A stretch of DNA of 64,000 nt from Rhizophagus irregularis (taxonomy: Eukaryota > Glomeromycota > Glomeromycetes > Glomerales > Glomeraceae). The notes under the pieces are model-generated. The model saw nothing but the letters and a program-made list of their open reading frames with translations, had not been told where the DNA came from and ran no database searches. Of the stretch, positions 50,397 through 62,952 are shown one piece after another (within the stretch, counting starts at the first letter, position 1; each line of letters opens with the position of its first letter). The position numbers and the translations under genes were made by a program. The stretch is taken from the NCBI RefSeq assembly GCF_026210795.1, contig NC_089458.1, positions 248,001-312,000 of the forward strand. Reading direction: 5' to 3'.

Positions 50397-51606
50397 TATT
50401 TAGATTCCAAATTTGCAAAATTAAATCATTCACAAGTACAATTAGTAGTTTTAGTACTGCCTAAGTTTTTTACAGAAATAACTCATGGATGTTTAGTGAT
50501 ATTCAACCAAAATGCATAACTACCAGAATTAAGAATTTTAAGCTGTATATATGATTAATATACTCCAGGTCTAAAGGTCAGTGTTATACTGTATATATAT
50601 TGTATATACTTTATAAATTGTTTTGGAAAAAAAAATCTCATGTCTTTCAGATATTTGCAAAATTTTCACTCAGCTGTCATTTGTCCATCATCTTTCAAAT
50701 ATTACTGGGGCTTATGCACAAATGTTGTAAGTTATAAAAAGTTTTGGGATTTTTATTATTAAATTTAGTATTTTGTATAATCAATAATTTTTTTTAACTC
50801 GTGATTTATTATCCAGACAACAAATCTTAAAGGAACAAGTTAATAATATTAGTCTATTTCTGATATAAAAACGTTGAAGGAGAGTTAAAAAGCATTTAAT
50901 AAAGTTTTATAGTTTTATAAAACGAAGGAATCTTGTACATAATGTTTTGTTTAGAATATTTTTTAATCTTAGGTGATAATAAATGATTTTGATAATATCT
51001 CCTATTTTAATATTTGTTTTATTACTTTTGATTATAACTTTTGATTATAAGTTCTGATTATATAATTAATTTTTAACATATATTACATAAATGGATCAAC
51101 AATCAAAGATATATTTAATGAAATCAAATAATTTTAATGATGATATTAATAACACATTAAATAAGAGTTAGCAAATTGGATATTATGTGGGTGGATACTA
51201 GTGATCAAAAAACTATCGTTCTTTAATTTATGAAGTTACATTATGTTAACAACTTGGTCCGTAACAACTATAATTATGACTAGTTAGTTGGCCAATCATT
51301 TCTTATTACACGTGATTAAATTAATAACAAAATACAAATAATACTAGCATGATATTCAACAAGATGAATGCAAAACAAAAATAATGGAAAACTTTTTTAT
51401 AATACTTTAATTAATCGTATTATAATTAACCTTATTATAATATTTGAGGAGATGCCATTGTAGCCATTGTTCCTGGGCATATAATTCATTTATCGAACAC
51501 AGATCGGATGATCATGTTCGAAATTTTTTTTTTTTTTTTTTATTTAATTAAATGGACCAAGTGAATATCTTTTCTTTTTCATAAAAACTTTCATTAAATA
51601 GTTAAA
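50397..51606. other. Non-coding DNA upstream of the F-box gene
   Basis: AT-rich, with ACACGTGA near 51309 and a T-run near 51522-51541 shortly before the start. No gene seen. Confidence 0.45.
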
Positions 51607-53250
51607 ATGGGAACAAATTTCTCAAGTTTAAAACAGTCCCAGTCATCAAAACCTTCAATTGTTTTTGAACATAATTTTTCTTTAAATACAAGTATAGCAA
51701 CTAGTTTATCACCTGAATGTCTACAAATAATCTTTGAATATCTTGAAAAAGAGTCATTTTATTCGTGTCTTTTAGTCAATCGAAGTTGGAGTAAAGTTTT
51801 AATTCCTATTTTATGGAGAAATCCCTTTAAATTTTCAAATGACTTGTCACTTGAATCTTCAAAAATAATACAAATTTATCTTACGTGTCTTGATCGAAAG
51901 TCAAAACAATATCTTTATAATAATGGGGTTATATTACCGAACAATCTTTTATCTTCACCTTCATTAATATTTGATTATCCATCATTCTTGAAAGAATTAA
52001 AATTTTCGGATTTATATAATGGAGTTTCTTATTGGTTTTCTAATATTATAGGAAATCTTACAGATGAACAACAAACATCATTTCTGAAAATTTTAATTAC
52101 AGAACAATTACTTAAATTATTCATGAATCAATGTTCTACATTTGAATTACTCTCATTATCAGATATACCTTATGAAACAACCATGCCATTATTACCATTT
52201 TTAACAGGTAATGATACATGTTTTTCTCGTTTAAAAATATTTCAATGTGTTAGTAAACATAAAAATAAAAGTGATATTTTTAGAGCAATATCTCAAGTAT
52301 CAGAATTTATTGAAATATTAGAAGTTGGAGGGGTTGATCATGATATGGAAGTTAAAGCATTAGGAGTTTTAATTAGAGCACAAAAAAGATTAAAAAGTTT
52401 TAAATATACATGGGATCATCAAACAAAATTACAAATTGTATTATCAGAAACTCTTTTTACACTTAAATCTCAAGCAAAATCATTAAAATCAATACAATTT
52501 GAATATTGTAATTTTCAACATTGTGAATCTATGGAATCTTTAATAGCACTTGAAAATTTAGAATATTTACAATTTATACATTGTATATATATAGGTGATA
52601 AAATGAAATCTTTATCTTTAGCAAATTTTTCAAATTTAAAATATCTTGGATTTTATACTAATTATATAGAATCACCTCGTTGTTGGGTATGTCCTGATGA
52701 TGTAGCAGCATTAATCGAAAATTGTCATAATAGTTTAGAACAAGTTATGTTACCAAGAACTGGAAGTTGTACAGTATCATCTAATAAATTAGTAAAAGCT
52801 CTTAGATTATGTAGAAAGATTAAAGATTTAAAAGTACAAATGGGAGAAGGAGATGCTGAAGAATTCTTGGAATTTTTAAAAAATAATGATAAATTAGAAA
52901 AAGCAACATTAATTTGTTATGGGGATTCAAATATTGAATATTTTTTTACGAAAACTATAAGACAATGGCCAGATACTTTATCAACATTAAATTTAAGAGG
53001 ACAATGGATTATTTCTCCCGAATATTTAAAAACATTTTTAAAAGAATGTAAATCTTCAGTAAAACAATTAGATTTACATTCTTCTCATATAACAGATGAT
53101 CATGTTAGAGCTGTAATTGAATATATTAAAGAAATGAGGGATGCGAAAAAAACTCCATTAAATAGTTGTTTAATATCTGGTGATCAAATATCTGAAGAAG
53201 GAAGAAGGAAAGCAAGAAATTTTGTAAATTTGACAGGAATTTTTCTTTGA
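51607..53250 (+). CDS. F-box-like / leucine-rich repeat protein with possible N-myristoylation site
   Basis: Single exon, 547 residues. An F-box-like motif lies at about 32-75 (LSPECLQIIFEYLEKESFYS, CLLVNRSWSKVLIPILWRNPF), followed by a leucine- and asparagine-rich region with degenerate LRRs to the end (for example SLANFSNLKYLGFYTN, TLSTLNLRGQWIISPEYL). F-box proteins recruit substrates to SCF ubiquitin ligases; large families of this layout are known in Glomeromycotina. The N-terminus MGTNFSSLK has Gly2 and Ser6, the pattern used by N-myristoyltransferase, so membrane tethering is possible. It lacks introns, unlike all other genes here, and its coding bases are more AT-biased, which fits recent gene-family expansion. 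Confidence 0.88.
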   Translation: MGTNFSSLKQSQSSKPSIVFEHNFSLNTSIATSLSPECLQIIFEYLEKESFYSCLLVNRSWSKVLIPILWRNPFKFSNDLSLESSKIIQIYLTCLDRKSKQYLYNNGVILPNNLLSSPSLIFDYPSFLKELKFSDLYNGVSYWFSNIIGNLTDEQQTSFLKILITEQLLKLFMNQCSTFELLSLSDIPYETTMPLLPFLTGNDTCFSRLKIFQCVSKHKNKSDIFRAISQVSEFIEILEVGGVDHDMEVKALGVLIRAQKRLKSFKYTWDHQTKLQIVLSETLFTLKSQAKSLKSIQFEYCNFQHCESMESLIALENLEYLQFIHCIYIGDKMKSLSLANFSNLKYLGFYTNYIESPRCWVCPDDVAALIENCHNSLEQVMLPRTGSCTVSSNKLVKALRLCRKIKDLKVQMGEGDAEEFLEFLKNNDKLEKATLICYGDSNIEYFFTKTIRQWPDTLSTLNLRGQWIISPEYLKTFLKECKSSVKQLDLHSSHITDDHVRAVIEYIKEMRDAKKTPLNSCLISGDQISEEGRRKARNFVNLTGIFL

Positions 53251-53443
53251 TAACCATATTACAGTATATAAAAAATTTTATTACCTTTTCAACAAAATTT
53301 TTAACCAATATTAAAATAATTTTATAATTCTATTTAATATGAAGACGCGTAAAAAAAAAAAAAAAAGATCCAAAATAGAGTAGATGTAACATGACACGAA
53401 TGTCACGTAAATTTACATATATTATTGATAATAAAGGATCTAA

Positions 53444-54089
53444 TTAACTTTTAGTAATTGTCGAATTTGATCCAACAATACTTCCGGTACCAGGACCCCC
53501 ACTATTATTATTATTATTATTATTATTTGTTCCTCCTGATGTTGAATTATCGAAAGACTAAAAAAAAAAAAAAATATGTATACAAATATTATTATTTTTT
53601 TTTAAAAAAAAACAAATAAAATAAATAAAATTATTTAATAAAATACTTTTAATGAAACACTTTCTCTTCGAAGTTCCTTTATTACTGCCTAAAAAAAATA
53701 ATTAATGAAAAAATAATAAAATAAGATTTTTTTTTTCTTATGATTAAATATTTCCCGAACTTTTTTTTTTTTTCATTCAGAGACAAAAAAAAACACGTAT
53801 ATTAGTTATCATCATATTTCAACTAATTCAAATATACTTACAGCTAAAGCTTCGGGATTTACACCGTTTTCACATAAATTCAAACATAATGAAAGTGTAT
53901 CACGATCCAAACCGGTATTGAGTAATGTAGACATTTCATGAAGTACTTTTAATATCATTAATTAGTCATACTTTGTACAAAAGAAGGATAAAAAATGTTT
54001 ATAATTTTATAAATATTTATAAAGTTATTACAAAATAAAAACATACTATCCAAAGTTTCTATAGCTTCTTGAATTTTAGGATCTTCCAT
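53444..54089 (-). CDS. MZT1: Mitotic-spindle organizing protein MZT1 (MOZART1)
   Basis: Four exons on the minus strand: 54089-54047, 53945-53842, 53688-53647, 53557-53444; 100 residues. MZT1 binds the N-terminus of gamma-tubulin complex proteins and activates microtubule nucleation. The conserved helical core runs from about 15 to 63: [43 protein letters not shown], matching the three-helix MZT1 fold. The tail is Gly/Ser-rich with seven Asn encoded by an ATT/AAT microsatellite (plus-strand 53502-53530), likely to vary in length. The pieces are short, so the gene is only visible when spliced. A TCACGTGA lies 69 bp upstream. Convergent with the F-box gene. Confidence 0.95.
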
Positions 54090-56689
54090 GATTAATGATT
54101 AATGTTTTTTTTCATGATGTAAATAGCGATATATAAAGTATGCAAAGTATGCAATTATCACGTGAAGTTTACTATAACGAGTTAGACTTAATGTATCTTA
54201 TATCATGTCATACACGTGATTTGTGATAGAACCCGTTGAATTACTTGATTTTTTTTTTAAAAAATGAAAAAAAAAAATTGTAACAATTGAAAAATAATGA
54301 TTGTCATAAAAAATTTTTTTTTTTTTGTAGATATTCGGGCCAAAAAAAAAACTTTGAGGCTTCAAATACAAAGATGGATATAATAATAATGATAACAATC
54401 ATATAAATACTTTAAAGTGAGTACACAATATGGTTATTATCAACTATTATGTTGAAATTATCGATATTTGACTTAAGAATGCATCGTAAAATATCGAACA
54501 CAATACTTCATAAGTACAACAACAATACTGGAAAAAAAAAGATAAAGATGATAAACTTCGCCGTTGGAATATTTTTACCGCAGCGATCTCAAGTTAAAAA
54601 GAATAATCAATATAAGCAGGGGGAAACGAAGTGACATAAATGACATATGAAAATCCACACTAAAAATGGTAATATTTTTTTCTTTTTCTTTCATTTTCTT
54701 ATTGTTAAAAAAGTTCAAATAACTTCTACATTTTTACGCGTACTTTGTTCGTATTACCATTTAAAGTATAGACACTTTGAAGCATAATGCATAAGAGCAA
54801 AGCAATTGTATTTTGTGAGGCTGCAAGTAATCTGCATTCACTTCCCCCCCACAATGGTTGCACAATGTTACATTAAATCAAATATTGCATAATTTAAAAA
54901 TTTTTTGAAAGCTTTGACAAGTAAGTAAACAGGTTTAACAGTTATACATAACATTATTCTTACCAAAAAGGACCTCACCTGTCTTTTTGATGTCAAAATT
55001 AAAAAAACTAAAAAACTGAATTTGTCCATTGTAACATCAAATTCCCAGGTCAAAGGTTCTTTAGGAATAAAGAAAATTTTGTGGTCTGTGTTATTAATTA
55101 AAATAAATAAATATTTTTAATTTTAATATCTATTTGAGGAAATACTTAAAAAGTGTATTTATTCGCGTTCAACGCGTTGAACGGTTCCCCCTATTATCAA
55201 AATAAAAATATAATATATATAGAAAATTATGTGGATATATATATATATATGATTCTTGGCGCTTGCCCCTGATTTAGACTGGAAAAAATACAACATAAAC
55301 AATGATACACACGTCCATACAAGTATAATCACCCCCACGAAAAAAAAACAATGCATAGAGATAAAAGTTATGTTACTACTGCAAGACATCGATCATTGCG
55401 CAGTTCTTTTAGAATTACTTTTTGTTACGATCAACTTTAGATACCAAAATAAAATTTCCATTGAGGATTAATGACCAATTAAAAGACATAATTATTGCAC
55501 AATGTTTTCGCGAAGGGTATTCATAGAAACTTACTTGAAATGGTCATTCTCACGATCTTCTGTTTATCATAAAGAAAATGAACAATGAAATATTTTGAAA
55601 ATGTTTTTCTTTGATCTACGTATTTATGATAATATAATGTTATCGTAAATGATTGAGAGTTTGATCCACAACATATTCCGCGTTTACCGTTACGTGAATT
55701 ACAAGATTGGTCCATTGAATATTTTTTTTTTTTTTTTCTTGGAAAAAAAAAAAAAAAAGGTTTCCCAAAAAATTCCTCTTGTACTCCTAATTTTTTCATA
55801 TTTCGAGAAAAGCGGTAACAAAATTATTAAGTTACAAGAGTTACAAGTAAAAATAATACTAGACTTTTTGAGAATATAATTACCTTATATTATACAAGTT
55901 ATGCAGTAATGTAAGGCTGAAGTGGGAAGATTCATAAAAATTTTTTACAATCAATTTTTTTTGAACGTGACCTTAATTAAGACAAAAATTTACCCTTTTT
56001 TGGAGAAATAAAATAAATTGTATAAAAAAAAAGTAAGATAGTAATACAGATGATAATTTATTATCAATATATCATAATTATTATTATTATTTATTATTGA
56101 CTTTTTCTTTTTTCTTCCCTCTTTTTTTTTTTATAGCTACTATAATGAAAAGGTGTATTGTGAACTTTAGAAGAAAAAAAGAATTCTAAAATAGTATCAA
56201 TGATATATACTCAGTAATAATGTGCCACGAGGGTCATCAATATTATCAGTAGAGATTCGTAAGAACACCAATTCTTCGGTAACATGCGACCTAATAATAT
56301 TCGTGCGCGCAGACAATCACATTATCCATTTTTTATACTGCTATTCATTTTTTTTTTTTATATGGTGTTTTACAATACTTAACTCGTATTAATAGATAGT
56401 GAAACAGAAAAAAAAAAAAAATTAATTAGCAAAAAAAAAAAAAAAAAGGTACAAATAATAATAAAAAAAAATCCATTATAAAATAAACCAAAAAAAATAA
56501 TGTATTAAATGCAATAAAATTTAATCATAATATTCTTACTAATTTCCATTTTACCGCCTTAATCTTTCATCACATTTTTACGACTTTCCAAGCGATATTA
56601 AACGCTTTTTTTAAGTAAAACCAACTCAATTCTTTCCCTGTTCTTAAAAATTTTATCTCTTTTGATCTAATCGTATTTATATTTTAATA
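54090..56689. other. Long upstream region shared by MZT1 and the Sel1-repeat gene
   Basis: 2.6 kb between divergent starts with many long A or T runs (near 54245, 54315, 55721, 55745, 56350, 56410, 56430). A perfect 16-bp palindrome GTTCAACGCGTTGAAC lies at 55167-55182. A minus-strand frame at 55053-54868 begins like a signal peptide (MDKFSFLVFLILTS) and meets a GTGAGG-type donor, but I found no matching exon. Moderate GC in 54750-55560 hints at a long 5' UTR or non-coding RNA; nothing firmer can be said. Confidence 0.4.
54158..54165. promoter_or_regulatory. TCACGTGA octamer upstream of MZT1
   Basis: Perfect palindrome 69 bp from the start codon; a second imperfect copy (ACACGTGA) is at 54212-54219. 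Confidence 0.45.
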
Positions 56690-58581
56690 ATGGGTAGTCA
56701 ATGTTATGTAAATTCTGAGTGCGGTTCAGTATTCTCGCAAGAGAATATTTCATCAAGCCATTTTCAAGCTATCGATACAACAAATGTAAATACATTCAGT
56801 ACTGGAATTATATATCCAAGTCCTGTATATGAACCAAAAGAGCTTAATGCTTATACCCCCTTTAAAAATTCTCACCAACCGTTACAAATACAGCAAGAAG
56901 ACACCGCGTCTACGCTCTATCCGACACAAATGTCTACATCTACAATTAATTTAATCAAAACAGAAGAGGAAGTTTCATTATCAGTTTATCCTCAAAATGA
57001 GTACAAACCAGAGGTATCCTGTTATTTATTTTATGATCATTTTTATTGTTATTATTAAACTTTTTAAACTTTTAACTATTTATATTTTATATTATAATTT
57101 AAACTTTTTATACTTTTTTTTATCAACATGTATCAGTATACATCACAGTGTTTTGGTAGTCAAAATGAATTCGGTATGTTTGTCATATCCGAAGGTATAA
57201 TTTCACTTTTTTTTTCCTAAAAAAATAAAAAGATTTTTTTTTTTTTTTTTGATAATTTAAGATAACACGTTTTGTTTCTTTTAGGAATGGGACATTTAAC
57301 TCAAAAATTTCATGTTTCTCCCGTAAATCAAAATTATATCGCATGTCCACCTACACCAACTACTCCTCATACACCTTATAATGAAAATTTCTTTCCTGAA
57401 GTATTTCCTACAACACCTCCAGCGGATATAAACATGTTCAATCCTGCAACTTTACTCGCGTTTTCTCAACAAGCAGAACATTTTTATGATCAAGGACATT
57501 ATTTTCTTCATGTCGCGAACCCTCGTAATGCTTATCTCGCGTTTTCATATTTCGCGTATGCTGCAAATTTAGGTTCTCAACGCGGTAAACATCAACTCGC
57601 TTACTGTCTTCAACATGGTATCGGTGTTGTTAAGTAAGTATTATTTTATTTCTTTATTAATTATTTAAACTTTAACATCATTTATGAACTTTTAAATTTT
57701 TATTAGAGATGAAAAGAAGGCCGTAAAAATATATTTGGAAATAGCAAGTGCAGATCCCCCAAATGCGGCAACGTTGTGTCAATTAGGAATCTGTTTTCAA
57801 ATGGGCATTGGTGTTGAAGTTGACGCGTCGCGTGCTGTTCAATGTTACGAACGTGCTGTTCATATGAGGTAAACCATATTTTTATTTTTGGTTTTTTTTT
57901 TAAGAAAAAAAAAAAAAAATGAAATAAATTCAAAATCCAAAAAAAATAAAAAAAATTAAATTAGCTATTTTAACAAAAAATAGACACAAAGACGCAATGT
58001 TTAATCTCGCGTACTGTCTTCGATATGGTCTTGGTACCCCTGTAAATCATAAACGCGCATATGAGTTATATTATCATTTGGCCGAATTAGGTGATCCACA
58101 AGGCATGAAACTTTTAGGTAACTGCAAAATGTCAGGAATTGGAACCGAAAAAGATGAAATTGGTGCACTTGAATGGTTTCGACGTTCTAGTGAAAGTGAT
58201 ATTTACTGGGGTGGTAAAATGCAATATGCTTTACATCTTCTTAAAGGCATAAATACTGCTCCAAATCACGTCGAAGCATTTAATTTGGTTAATACTGTTT
58301 GTGAGAATTTTCCTTCATGCCCTGGACCTAATAAACTACTTCTCGGAAGATTTTATCACTCTGGAACTGGATGTCAAGTAGATCTTGAAAAAGCCTTATA
58401 TTGGTATGAAAAAGCATTACGAAGCTATTATATGCCATCATGCTATGTACAAGAATCTGAAATGTTGATCAATGATATCCGTAATCGACAAATTCAAAAT
58501 TCAATGATTTTCTTAAAGGGGGTTGGGAATGAAAATGGTATAATCGATGAAGATATTGGTCATGAAGATGGAAATTGCTAA
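56690..58581 (+). CDS. Sel1-repeat protein, SKT5/chitin-synthase-regulator-like
   Basis: Five exons: 56690-57013, 57137-57173, 57285-57633, 57707-57868, 57984-58581; 489 residues. The first ~120 residues are Ser/Thr/Pro/Gln-rich and disordered. Residues ~120-165 are Pro/Thr-rich (CPPTPTTPHTPYNENFFP). From about 180 on there are tandem Sel1-like repeats of ~36 residues with the typical A.Y.LG..Y..G.G...D...A..WY pattern (for example LAYCLQHGIGVVKDEKKAVK, LGICFQMGIGVEVDASRAVQ, LAYCLRYGLGTPVNHKRAYE, LLGRFYHSGTGCQVDLEKAL). Similar fungal proteins activate chitin synthase III; here there is no C-terminal CaaX box (ending DGNC lacks the motif spacing), so that role is uncertain. Exon 2 is only 37 nt. 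Confidence 0.9.
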
Positions 58582-59805
58582 AAAAAAAATGGCAGTTTGA
58601 TAATAGCTTTAATATATATTATAATGTATATATATATATATATTTCATTTTCCCCGCAAAATTTTATAATACTTTTCTTTTTTTTATGTCGAATGAACAA
58701 CTAAGAATATTATTTATGCTGCCTTTACTCTCCTTTTATTCTTTTTTCATATGGAAACTGTAGGTTAATTTTTAATTTTAAGCACAAAAAAAAATTATTA
58801 TTTTCGTATAATATTATATATACATTTATATATGTATATGTCTATGAACAAAAAAAAACTAAGTAACTAATTTATAAAAACTAATAAAAAAACTAAGATG
58901 TTTGTGTGGTAAATAATAATTTCCAATTTCCGCAGTATAAATTTGATCAAATCTTTCACGTGATGACGTGATGATCAACATGATAGGATTATAATAGAGG
59001 TCACATCCGCAGAACTAATTAAAAATTTAAAATATCCATTTTTATATAAATTGAAGTTTAGAGTAAACCAAATTTTGCCATGTTAAAATTGTTAAAAATA
59101 TATGAAACTGCTGTGATTGTTAAAAATTTGAAGTAATCTTTAATTCAAGAATATTTTAAATTCCTTAGAAAAGGCTATTAAATTACCATCTAATAAAAAC
59201 TAAAAAGTAATTTTCTAAAGTTATTTCATTCTAAAGAAAAAGAGAATGTAAGTAAATACTAATCATTGATTTCTTTCCATTCAGAAATGACTTCAAGTTA
59301 CTTCTTCTGACTGGTCAATATAGTTGCAAAAATATATAAATAAGTAAATCAGTATTTTTGTTTCTGTTTTTATTTATTTTTAATTTTAATAACAAAACTA
59401 ACATTCTTTTCTTTATTTTTCTATAAGAATTTATTTTTAGATAGTAAGTACAAAACTATATTTTAAAGGTTAAAATCAATTAAGATTAATTGATTAATAA
59501 GATACCTCAAAAATTGATTAATCAATTAAAAACATAGATTATCTTAAAATAGATTTATTTAATTAGATTGACTTTTTTAAAAAAAATTATTATTTTTAAA
59601 TATTATTTTTAAATAAATCTTTATTTTATATTACATTTTTATAAAGTAGCTATTTAATATATAGGTAATAATAAACCAAATAATAATTTTTTTAAATATA
59701 TTGACTATAGGAATATTGAAGATATTAAAGAATTTTTATTTGAATTATCAAAGTTTGCATTTTCCATTTCTAAAAAATCATTATTTTTGGAATCAAAAAC
59801 TAATA
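58582..59805. other. Gene-poor DNA with TA microsatellite
   Basis: A (TA)n run lies at about 58627-58643. A near-perfect TTCACGTGA plus TGACGTGATG cluster is at 58956-58972. No gene seen. Confidence 0.45.
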
Positions 59806-59994
59806 CAGTCATCCTTCCATATAATCACACCCTTTGGGACCATAAAAAAATGGTGTGACTATAAAAATTATATATAATGTGATTAAAGGGAAGGTTTTTT
59901 TAATAAGTTTATTAGTAACTTGGGATTAATATAAATGTGCTTATAAGGGAGTTGTGATTATACAGAGGGGGGTGACTATATAGGAGGACAACTG
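59806..59994. mobile_element. MITE, 189 bp, CAGTYRTCCT ends
   Basis: Left end CAGTCATCCTTCCATATAAT; right end complement CAGTTGTCCTCCTATATAGT; TA at 59804-59805 and 59995-59996. The interior repeats GTGACTATA/TGTGATTATA, the same word that fills the 58-1020 arm. Confidence 0.85.
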
Positions 59995-61393
59995 TATATA
60001 TAAATCAACAGCAGCAAGTAAAAAAGTTAAAATTATTTAAATCCAAAAAAAACTTCAGTTTGTATAAAAGTATTTTGAAACTTGAAAGAACTGATAATAA
60101 AAAAATACAATATATAATAACTATAATAAAAAACCTTTTTTTTTTTGTTTAGAAAATAGTGAAAGTATATACTAAAGTCTTATAATATGATGATCCTATA
60201 TAATTCAATAGTTACTATAGAAGGATATAGATGAATTTTATAAGGTGATAGTAGGATACAGGAGCAATTTTATAGATAAAAAACTAGTTTAAAGTTTTAA
60301 TAAATTAGTTATATAATAGGTGCTTCTATATTCTTATATATAATTAATAAACTCACGAATTGCACTACCTTATAAAAAACAAATAACTATAATAAAAAAT
60401 AGAAAAGAAAAATCATATAATACAATTTATAAATATTTTAGTAGAATTCTGAACAATATATAGAAAGGCTAATTGTAAAAATTACTTATTAATCATATAA
60501 AGTTGGAATATTTTTTTAAATTTTCTATATTATATAATATCATTGTTTTTAAATAATTTAACTAATTGGATTTTAATAAATTTTATATCATTTAATGATA
60601 GTAAAATTGCATTTTTAAAACTAATATTAGTTGAGTTATTATAAGTTAAAAATTTGATTATATGTATTTACTAAGTTAGATAAAGTTATATTTTAGTTTT
60701 ACATCAAATATAAAATATTACTTAAATTTATTGTATAATATAATTAATAGATTTAGAAAACTTTTTCTATAATTAAATCTATTATCTTCTAATAAAACAA
60801 TCAAAATTTTAATTACAAATATAAATTAAAAAAAAATTATTATTAATAATTAATACTTATAAATTTATTTCAAATTTTTCTTTTTTAAATACCAGTTTTT
60901 TTCTTTAGATTTGAATTGATAATAATTGAAACTTGTACATTTTTTTTTTAAATTTTTCTTTTTTTTTTGTAGATATTGTACCTTTAGTTTAAGTTTTAGA
61001 TTTAGTAAGTTTCAATTTGAACTTATATATTTCTTTAATTTTTTTTTTTAAATTTATCTTTTTTTTTTGTAAGTATCAGTTCAAATATTGATGACTTTTT
61101 CAGTTTGATTTTTTGATATTGAAAGAAATTAGTAAATTTTGAAGCATTTCATTTCAAACTTTTTTAAGTTTTTTTTTTAATTTTTTGTCTAATTTATAAA
61201 TATCATTATAGATATCATCAGTTTTTAAGTTAAGTTTATTATAGTAATAAATTAGCAATAGATATAATATATTATATGTACATTTTGTATAATAATTAAA
61301 ATAATTAAAATTAAATTAAATTATATTTAAATTACATTTAAAAGTAATAAAATATAAATTCAGAATTTAAATAATTAAAAATTGGCTAAAATT
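59995..61393. other. AT-rich DNA with poly-T tandem repeats
   Basis: From about 60870 to 61130 a loose ~90 bp unit with TTTTTTAAATTTTTCTTTTT is repeated about three times. No gene seen. Confidence 0.45.
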
Positions 61394-62172
61394 ATCGCCA
61401 TTTTCAATTTAGTGCGACCCTCTGATTGTGTAACTAGATGTAAATCTAATTTGATTTTCCCAATTTCCTCTATTTTTTTTCAATTATTTCTAATAAAAGT
61501 TTTTTGTTAAATTTATTTCTTGTAAATTTTCCATGATTTCATAAACTTTTTATGATAAATTATACACTTGCAAAGTTATAAATATGATATTTATCAGGTA
61601 AAAATTAGTTTTCAAATTATAAAGTTTTACAGATTTCCTTCAATTATCTTTTTATGCAAAAAGTTGTCTTAAAAGTTATACTTTCAAACAAAAATATTAC
61701 TTTTATTTAATTATATAAAGCTAAACAAATTTTTTTTTCATTTTATATTTTAATAAGTTTAAGTTTTATTGAACAAACAATATATTTCATATAATTTATA
61801 CTTTAATTAGTATTATGTATATTTAAATGGTTATAACTATGTATAGTCATGTCAGATTAAGATAATTTTAAAATATTAAAACAAGCTTTATTTGTTCTTT
61901 CAAAATATTAAAAATTATTTAAATTGAATCACAGGAAACATAATTATTAATTTTTAGAATTATACTTTTTTTCTTTTTTTTTTCATTCAAAATTAATCAC
62001 GTAATACTGTTAATTTTATTGGCCATCAATAATTTCTTACTGTATGATACATGTCGTAACAACAATTTTATTGGCTTTTAATGTTGATTATTATGTGAAA
62101 AATCTGAAAATCTGATTTTCTATAATAATATGATGAAAATCAGAAGGTTGCACTAAATTGAAAACAGCGATA
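61394..62172. mobile_element. Inverted-repeat element, ~780 bp
   Basis: Left end ATCGCCATTTTCAATTTAGT and right end complement ATCGCTGTTTTCAATTTAGT continue inward for ~34 bp with four mismatches (GCGACCCTCTGATT against GCAACCTTCTGATT). No open frame inside. Target duplication uncertain. Confidence 0.75.
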
Positions 62173-62819
62173 AAACAAAATTCCTTCAACATTCGACAAT
62201 TTAAAATTTGAACAAAATGCATTATTCTGACTGATGATTTACATCTGAATTTAACTAAAAGTTATTTCTAATATTAATTGAATTTTAATTAAAATTCTAA
62301 ATTAAATTTTAGATGAGTAGCAATGAACTGCAGCTAAAAAATTGGTCAAAGTTCATTTAGCATTAAATTACAATTCAGCCTAAAATCAGCTAGCCAAATT
62401 TTAGCTGATTTAGACTATACATTTATTGGAAAAATCCACAGAAATAATATTATTTTTAATTTTAACAATTTACTAAACCCTTTAATTCCTGTTATTACTA
62501 GCATCTACCATATACCAATAGATAAAACTCTATATCTATCCTTAATATTTTTAATAAAATATTAATATATTTTTACTTGGTTTAGATTTTATTATTTATT
62601 TACTTAACTTTCAAACTTCAATAATTTCCTTTATAAAGATTTTATTAATTTTAATTTATAGATTTACTCTTAAACTAAAATAACTTTCCTATATTTTATC
62701 ATCTTTAATAAATTAAATATTAATTAAATTTTAGGTGAACCATGAATATATTTAAAATAACTTTTAATAAATTAAATTTTATTGAACTAAAACTTCTGAT
62801 TGCAGAATTCCTATTGAAT
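62173..62819. other. AT-rich non-coding DNA
   Basis: It has a local near-repeat of CAGCTAAAA/AATCAGCTAG words around 62330-62415. No gene seen. Confidence 0.4.
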
Positions 62820-62952
62820 GGTATCAGAACATTTCGCTGAAAACCATTTCACTGAAAAATAATCTCTAATCTGAATTATTTATAATTCTGCATAATGTTG
62901 GCCTTAAAACGTCTTTTTGGCAAAATGGCTTTTGGCAAAATGTACTGTAACC
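62820..62952. mobile_element. MITE, 133 bp, 9-bp duplication CTATTGAAT
   Basis: Left end GGTATCAGAACATTTCGCTG, right end complement GGTTACAGTACATTTTGCCA; CTATTGAAT repeats exactly at 62811-62819 and 62953-62961. A 9-bp duplication is typical of Mutator-like elements. The interior words ATTTCGCTGAAAA and TTTTGGCAAAATG recall the element at 32049-32294. Confidence 0.85.

Noticed and set aside
50231-50519. Two overlapping frames that look protein-like
   Set aside because: They begin inside a TA-flanked MITE and cross its end; no splice partners seen.
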